A stretch of DNA of 19,975 nucleotides, taken from Minisyncoccota bacterium. Its GTDB lineage: Bacteria > Patescibacteriota > Minisyncoccia > UBA6257 > JAKLIH01. Shown in pieces: positions 16,305 to 19,975 of the stretch. Both the position numbers and the translations under genes were made by a program. The notes below the pieces were generated by a model, which saw only the letters and a list, made by a program, of their open reading frames with translations, did not search any database and was not told the DNA's origin. The DNA is taken from the NCBI GenBank assembly GCA_028702045.1, contig JAQVPP010000006.1, positions 1 through 19,975 of the forward strand, written 5' to 3'. Every line of letters starts with the position of its first letter. Position 1 is the stretch's first letter.

Positions 16305-18551
16305 TTAGCTTGCAGCCTTAAGATAAATTGAGTTTGTCTTGAAGTCTGTTAAGCCATAATCGTAGTCATTGTTTTGAGCAGCTGAAGATATACCTCACTT
16401 AAAGTTAGTAAGTTTAAATAATGCAAAGCCATTATCTAATACAGTAACTTTACCATTCAAAACAAATTCCTTTGTATCACCGTTTCTGACAATATATTTA
16501 CTTGCACTCTCTTCTGCATTAGAAGTTAATGCATATGCAGAACCAGATGTTAAACTCTGTAATACTGCAGTAAATGTAGGAAGAGTTCCTGGATGTGATG
16601 GAGCTGTAGCTGTAGCACTAGTACAACTATCTGTACCATCATCTGCTATTGTAAATGTAGCAATTTCACCCTTATCTCCTACAGTAGCAATTGTTACAGA
16701 AGGAGTAGAACTACATCCTGCAAAATCAATTGTTACAGCTTGTCCTACTTGGTAACCAGTACCAGCATCTGTGATAGCAATATCAGTAATTGCTCCTCCG
16801 CCAATAGTAACAGCTCCTAAAGTAGCATCTTCACGATTATCTGTTAAGGTAACTGTAGGAACTGATGTATAACCAGAACCATGATTAGAAATACTTGTAC
16901 CAGTAATAGCACCTGTAGTAGCATTAACTGTAATTGTTGCAGCTAATCCAGTACCACCTGTACCAGTATTATCTACTGTAAGTGATGCAGCAGTAAAACC
17001 TGTCAATGTAGAAGATCCTGTAATACTTGCTATAGAGTAACCACTATTACTGAATAATACAGTGTGATTATTTTTAGCAAAGTATAGGTCTCCGCCATTT
17101 GCAGTAACATTAAACTTAAGTTCTGCATCTGCTTCCGTACCAGTTGAATCCGGAGTAATTGTAATAGATGAATTTACAAATGCTAGTGTAGGAACCTTGG
17201 TATCAGCATAGATAGTTGGTCCTGTAACATTTGCACCTGACTCAGCAACATCGTCACCTGAAGGGCTAACAGCAACTGTTTCATCGTAATCAAGAGTTGC
17301 TACTCCAAGTGTACCTGTTGTATTAGCAGCTAAATCATATTTAACTGTTAAAGTCTTTTGAGTATTTGCAGGTAATGTGAAGTCAAGATTTGTGAAGTTA
17401 ACTGCACTTGCAGCTGCTTTAGAGCTTAACAATGTAGAACCATCATATAACTTAACAGCAGAAATGTTTGTTGTTCCACTTAAGTCAACTTGAATTGTCT
17501 TAATTGTTGTTGTTTCTGTACCACCGTTCTTAACATCAAAGTATAATGCAGGAACATCGTATGATACTGAGTTAGCATCTGTTTGTACAGCCTTGTTAAC
17601 GTTTTGTGAGTTAGCAATAATTTCTAACTTAGCAGAAACGCTTGAAGCTGAAGGTGTAACAGCATGGTCAGCACCTGACAAAGCTGAAGAGTTTGCATAT
17701 TGATCTAAACCAGAACAATCCATACCTCTAACACCATTAGCTAATAACTTGAATGTTACAGCTTCTGTTGATTCTGGATAACCTAAGTTAGCTTTTACGA
17801 TAACTTGTTTAATAGAATCTTTTGTTAAAGTATAGTCTAAACCAGCAAATCTTGCTGTGTAGTCTGTACCATATGTATTCTCAATTAAGTTAGATGAATT
17901 TACAGTTAATGATTTAACTAATTCACCACCAATGTAAAGATCTAATGAATTAAATACTTTCCATGGTAATTGAGAAGAACTTGTTGTCATGTTAACATCA
18001 ATTCTGTTAACATTGATATCTGAGTTCTTAGCTTCTAATTCAAATGCGAAAACATTTTTATCTGTATCGTATTTGTATACTGTAGAAACTGTAGCAACAC
18101 CTGTTGTTCTAGCAACTAATGTACCTTCTTCTCCGTTACATGTAGATGGTTTTGGAGTAACTGGTAATGTAGTTATTGGAGCAATAATAGGTGCTGTATA
18201 TTTTGAGTTTAAAGCTTGACGTGTTAATGGACCAACAAATCCTGTGTTAGGAATACCGTTATTAGCTTGATATTCTTTTACAGCAGCTAATGTTAATGGG
18301 CCAAAATAACCTGAAGTAGGTGTAACACCTAAAACTTCTTGTAAAGCTTTAACATCATTATTGGTCATTCCATAAGATAAGTTTGTATCAAATGAAACTG
18401 ATCCAATAGAGTTATTCTGTAAAGCCGCTAATTGAGCTTGTAATTGTTGAATAACTTGAAGTAACATGTTGATGTCATATGTTTGTGCACCAGCGAACAT
18501 TGGAGCAAACATAGCTAAACACATTACTATAGCTAAAGTTTTTTTGATCAT
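16305..18551 (-). CDS. Surface protein 2: peptidoglycan-binding surface protein with an inserted Gly-rich module
   Basis: The 748-residue paralogue of surface protein 1 has a signal peptide (about 1-22), a Gln-rich helix (LLQVIQQLQAQLAALQ, about 30-45), a peptidoglycan-binding domain (about 57-116, GYFGPLTLAAVKEYQANNGI..GFVGPLTRQAL), a Pro/Thr linker (about 119-137) and a beta-rich body. UGA at 16395-16397 encodes W719, after which the frame continues to the family C-terminus YGLTDFKTNSIYLKAAS and UAA at 16305-16307. A module of roughly 180 residues (DNA about 16530-17075) with SNHGSGYTSVPTVTLT and TDAGTGYQVGQAVTIDF repeats replaces a short segment found in paralogue 3. Codons for about 234 residues of the body (17289-17990) are identical in DNA to paralogue 3. 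Likely role: a wall-bound coat protein. Confidence 0.85.
17289..17990 (-). repeat. 702-bp exact direct repeat, copy A (in surface gene 2)
   Basis: I compared this stretch line by line with 19222-19923 (offset 1933) and found no difference. To the left, the copies differ at 17284-17288; to the right, single-base differences begin at 17991 although the protein stays the same. It covers the middle body of the surface protein. Confidence 0.92.
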
Positions 18552-18578
18552 AATCTTTATTAAATTTATTAATATATA

Positions 18579-18598
18579 TTTTTATGTATACATAAAAA
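18579..18598. promoter_or_regulatory. 20-bp perfect palindrome in the leader of surface gene 2
   Basis: TTTTTATGTA (18579-18588) is followed directly by its complement TACATAAAAA (18589-18598). A second palindrome, GGTCGACC, is at 18601-18608. Both lie between the candidate promoter and the ATG at 18551, within the predicted leader; possible operator or RNA hairpin. Surface gene 1 has no equivalent. Confidence 0.5.
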
Positions 18599-18626
18599 AC
18601 GGTCGACCACTTAAGTACTTAATATA

Positions 18627-18654
18627 AGTATATCAAGAAAAATAAAAAAATCAA
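18627..18654 (-). promoter_or_regulatory. Candidate promoter of surface protein gene 2
   Basis: On the minus strand, TTGATT (18654-18649), 16 bp, TATACT (18632-18627). The leader would be about 70 bases, the longest among the surface genes, and holds the palindromes. The promoter abuts the terminator of surface gene 3. Confidence 0.55.
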
Positions 18655-18661
18655 ATGAAAA

Positions 18662-18678
18662 ACACCCATAAAGGGTGT
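18662..18678 (-). terminator. Terminator of surface protein gene 3
   Basis: ACACCC (18662-18667) / GGGTGT (18673-18678) with loop ATAAA, followed by TTTTTC and further T-rich sequence on the minus strand. It lies 24 bases past the UAG at 18703-18705. Confidence 0.8.
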
Positions 18679-18702
18679 CTTTCTAAAAACTATAGTTACA
18701 AA

Positions 18703-19975
18703 CTATTTAACATAAATTGAGTTTGTCTTGAAGTCTGTTAAACCATAGTTGAATGTTGAACCACCACCTGTTGCATCAGTACCTGTACTATAAGCAAAAC
18801 TTGCTAAATTAACATAAACAAATTCTTTTGTAGCATCATCTGTAGCAATGTGTGTGTTGATTACACATTCTTTTGTATCACCATTTCTTACAACATAAAC
18901 AGCTCCACTTTGGTTATCTGCATTTGTTGTAAATGAGTATGCATTTGTAGCTGTTGTGTTATTAAGTTTAACTACAGCTTGATCAGTAGCTGTTGTTCCA
19001 GCTGTTGTATCAAAGTAAACATCACCACCTCTTGCTGTAATGTTAAACTTGATTGTTGCATCTGCTTCTGCACCTGTTGAATCAGGTGTAATAGCGATTG
19101 ATGAAGAAACAAAGCTTACTTCTGGGACAATTGTATCTGCATACAATGTTGGTCCTGTAACATCTGAGTCTGCAACTGAGACAGTGTCACCTGAAGGGCT
19201 AACAGCAACTGTTTCACTTCCATCAAGAGTTGCTACTCCAAGTGTACCTGTTGTATTAGCAGCTAAATCATATTTAACTGTTAAAGTCTTTTGAGTATTT
19301 GCAGGTAATGTGAAGTCAAGATTTGTGAAGTTAACTGCACTTGCAGCTGCTTTAGAGCTTAACAATGTAGAACCATCATATAACTTAACAGCAGAAATGT
19401 TTGTTGTTCCACTTAAGTCAACTTGAATTGTCTTAATTGTTGTTGTTTCTGTACCACCGTTCTTAACATCAAAGTATAATGCAGGAACATCGTATGATAC
19501 TGAGTTAGCATCTGTTTGTACAGCCTTGTTAACGTTTTGTGAGTTAGCAATAATTTCTAACTTAGCAGAAACGCTTGAAGCTGAAGGTGTAACAGCATGG
19601 TCAGCACCTGACAAAGCTGAAGAGTTTGCATATTGATCTAAACCAGAACAATCCATACCTCTAACACCATTAGCTAATAACTTGAATGTTACAGCTTCTG
19701 TTGATTCTGGATAACCTAAGTTAGCTTTTACGATAACTTGTTTAATAGAATCTTTTGTTAAAGTATAGTCTAAACCAGCAAATCTTGCTGTGTAGTCTGT
19801 ACCATATGTATTCTCAATTAAGTTAGATGAATTTACAGTTAATGATTTAACTAATTCACCACCAATGTAAAGATCTAATGAATTAAATACTTTCCATGGT
19901 AATTGAGAAGAACTTGTTGTCATATTAACGTCAATTCTATTAACATTAATATCAGAATTCTTAGCTTCTAATTCA
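18703..19975 (-). CDS. Surface protein 3, C-terminal part (runs off the right edge)
   Basis: 424 codons are visible, ending at UAG 18703-18705; the N-terminus (signal peptide and wall-binding domain by analogy) is outside the window. The visible part begins in ELEAKNSDINVNRIDVNMTTSSSQLPWKVFNSLDL, matching about residues 171-205 of surface protein 2. For 702 bp the DNA is identical to that gene, then the two diverge. The end reads VYFDTTAGTTATDQAVVKLNNTT...VYVVRNGDTKECVIN...NYGLTDFKTNSIYVK and lacks the Gly-rich module of protein 2. It is a third tandem paralogue in the same orientation, with its own terminator; its promoter is not in the window. Confidence 0.88.
   Translation of the reverse strand, partial: ELEAKNSDINVNRIDVNMTTSSSQLPWKVFNSLDLYIGGELVKSLTVNSSNLIENTYGTDYTARFAGLDYTLTKDSIKQVIVKANLGYPESTEAVTFKLLANGVRGMDCSGLDQYANSSALSGADHAVTPSASSVSAKLEIIANSQNVNKAVQTDANSVSYDVPALYFDVKNGGTETTTIKTIQVDLSGTTNISAVKLYDGSTLLSSKAAASAVNFTNLDFTLPANTQKTLTVKYDLAANTTGTLGVATLDGSETVAVSPSGDTVSVADSDVTGPTLYADTIVPEVSFVSSSIAITPDSTGAEADATIKFNITARGGDVYFDTTAGTTATDQAVVKLNNTTATNAYSFTTNADNQSGAVYVVRNGDTKECVINTHIATDDATKEFVYVNLASFAYSTGTDATGGGSTFNYGLTDFKTNSIYVK
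19222..19923 (-). repeat. 702-bp exact direct repeat, copy B (in surface gene 3)
   Basis: Identical to 17289-17990, in the same orientation. Beyond 19923 the two genes still encode the same residues (NRIDVN, KNSDIN) but differ at third positions, so the identity ends abruptly at the DNA level. Confidence 0.92.

Noticed and set aside
310..16397. UGA read as glycine (code 25), as in Absconditabacteria and Gracilibacteria
   Set aside because: At family-conserved positions (IQN.P.WE, SDIPW, KYSWKK, GWNWG, IDIW) Gly would be wrong and Trp is right. UGA density is also low, about that of Trp, whereas Gly recoding would cut genes far more often.

Overview
The window is AT-rich and looks like the chromosome of a Patescibacteria/CPR-type bacterium. 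The signs are a PrgI/VirB4-like/VirB6-like secretion cluster, a LysM-M23 peptidase with the GWNWGELH...AIDIANSCGTPVYAA signature, a 3D-domain protein, secreted proteins that carry peptidoglycan-binding domains behind Gln-rich helices, and scarce Shine-Dalgarno sites. The key to reading it is the genetic code. UGA is not a stop here. Twenty in-frame UGA codons fall inside eleven genes, and wherever the family has a conserved residue at that position it is Trp: PNPase SDIPW, DUF4143 ATPase IQNMPNW, PrgI KYSWKK, M23 GWNWG, 3D domain IDIW, RsmA near the C-terminus. Genes end in UAA, or UAG in two cases. Under the standard code most of these genes look like chains of broken fragments; under UGA=Trp they are intact.

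Layout. (1) 1-4946, minus strand: a tightly packed type IV secretion-like operon, consisting of a 1215-residue VirB6/TrbL-like membrane protein, a 139-residue unknown, PrgI, and the start of a VirB4/TraC-like protein that runs off the left edge. (2) 5091-11263, housekeeping and envelope genes: LysM-M23 peptidase (-), rsmA (+), pnp and rpsO (-, separated by a terminator), a 3D-domain secreted protein (+), an MscS channel (-) and tRNA-Val(GAC) (-). (3) 11402-12833: a DUF4143-type AAA ATPase (-) behind a strong promoter. Its leader is a 42-bp tandem repeat in which every unit is a dyad with an SD plus ATG in the loop; read through, the repeats form a 33-codon ORF. (4) 12961-19975, minus strand: three tandem paralogous surface proteins (signal peptide, Gln-rich helix, peptidoglycan-binding domain, beta-rich body) with a 269-residue acidic secreted protein between the first and second. 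The second and third share a 702-bp identical stretch, which suggests gene conversion.

How it fits together. Region 1 would build a membrane channel, and the M23 and 3D proteins would act on the wall it crosses. The paralogous proteins in region 4 probably coat the cell while anchored to peptidoglycan. Many genes appear to have their own promoter (TTGNNN, 16-17 bp, TATACT/TATAAT) and intrinsic terminator, and several promoters overlap the terminator of the preceding element. The most unusual items are the Trp reading of UGA in a CPR-like genome, since the recoded CPR lineages I know use Gly, and the repeat leader of the AAA ATPase.
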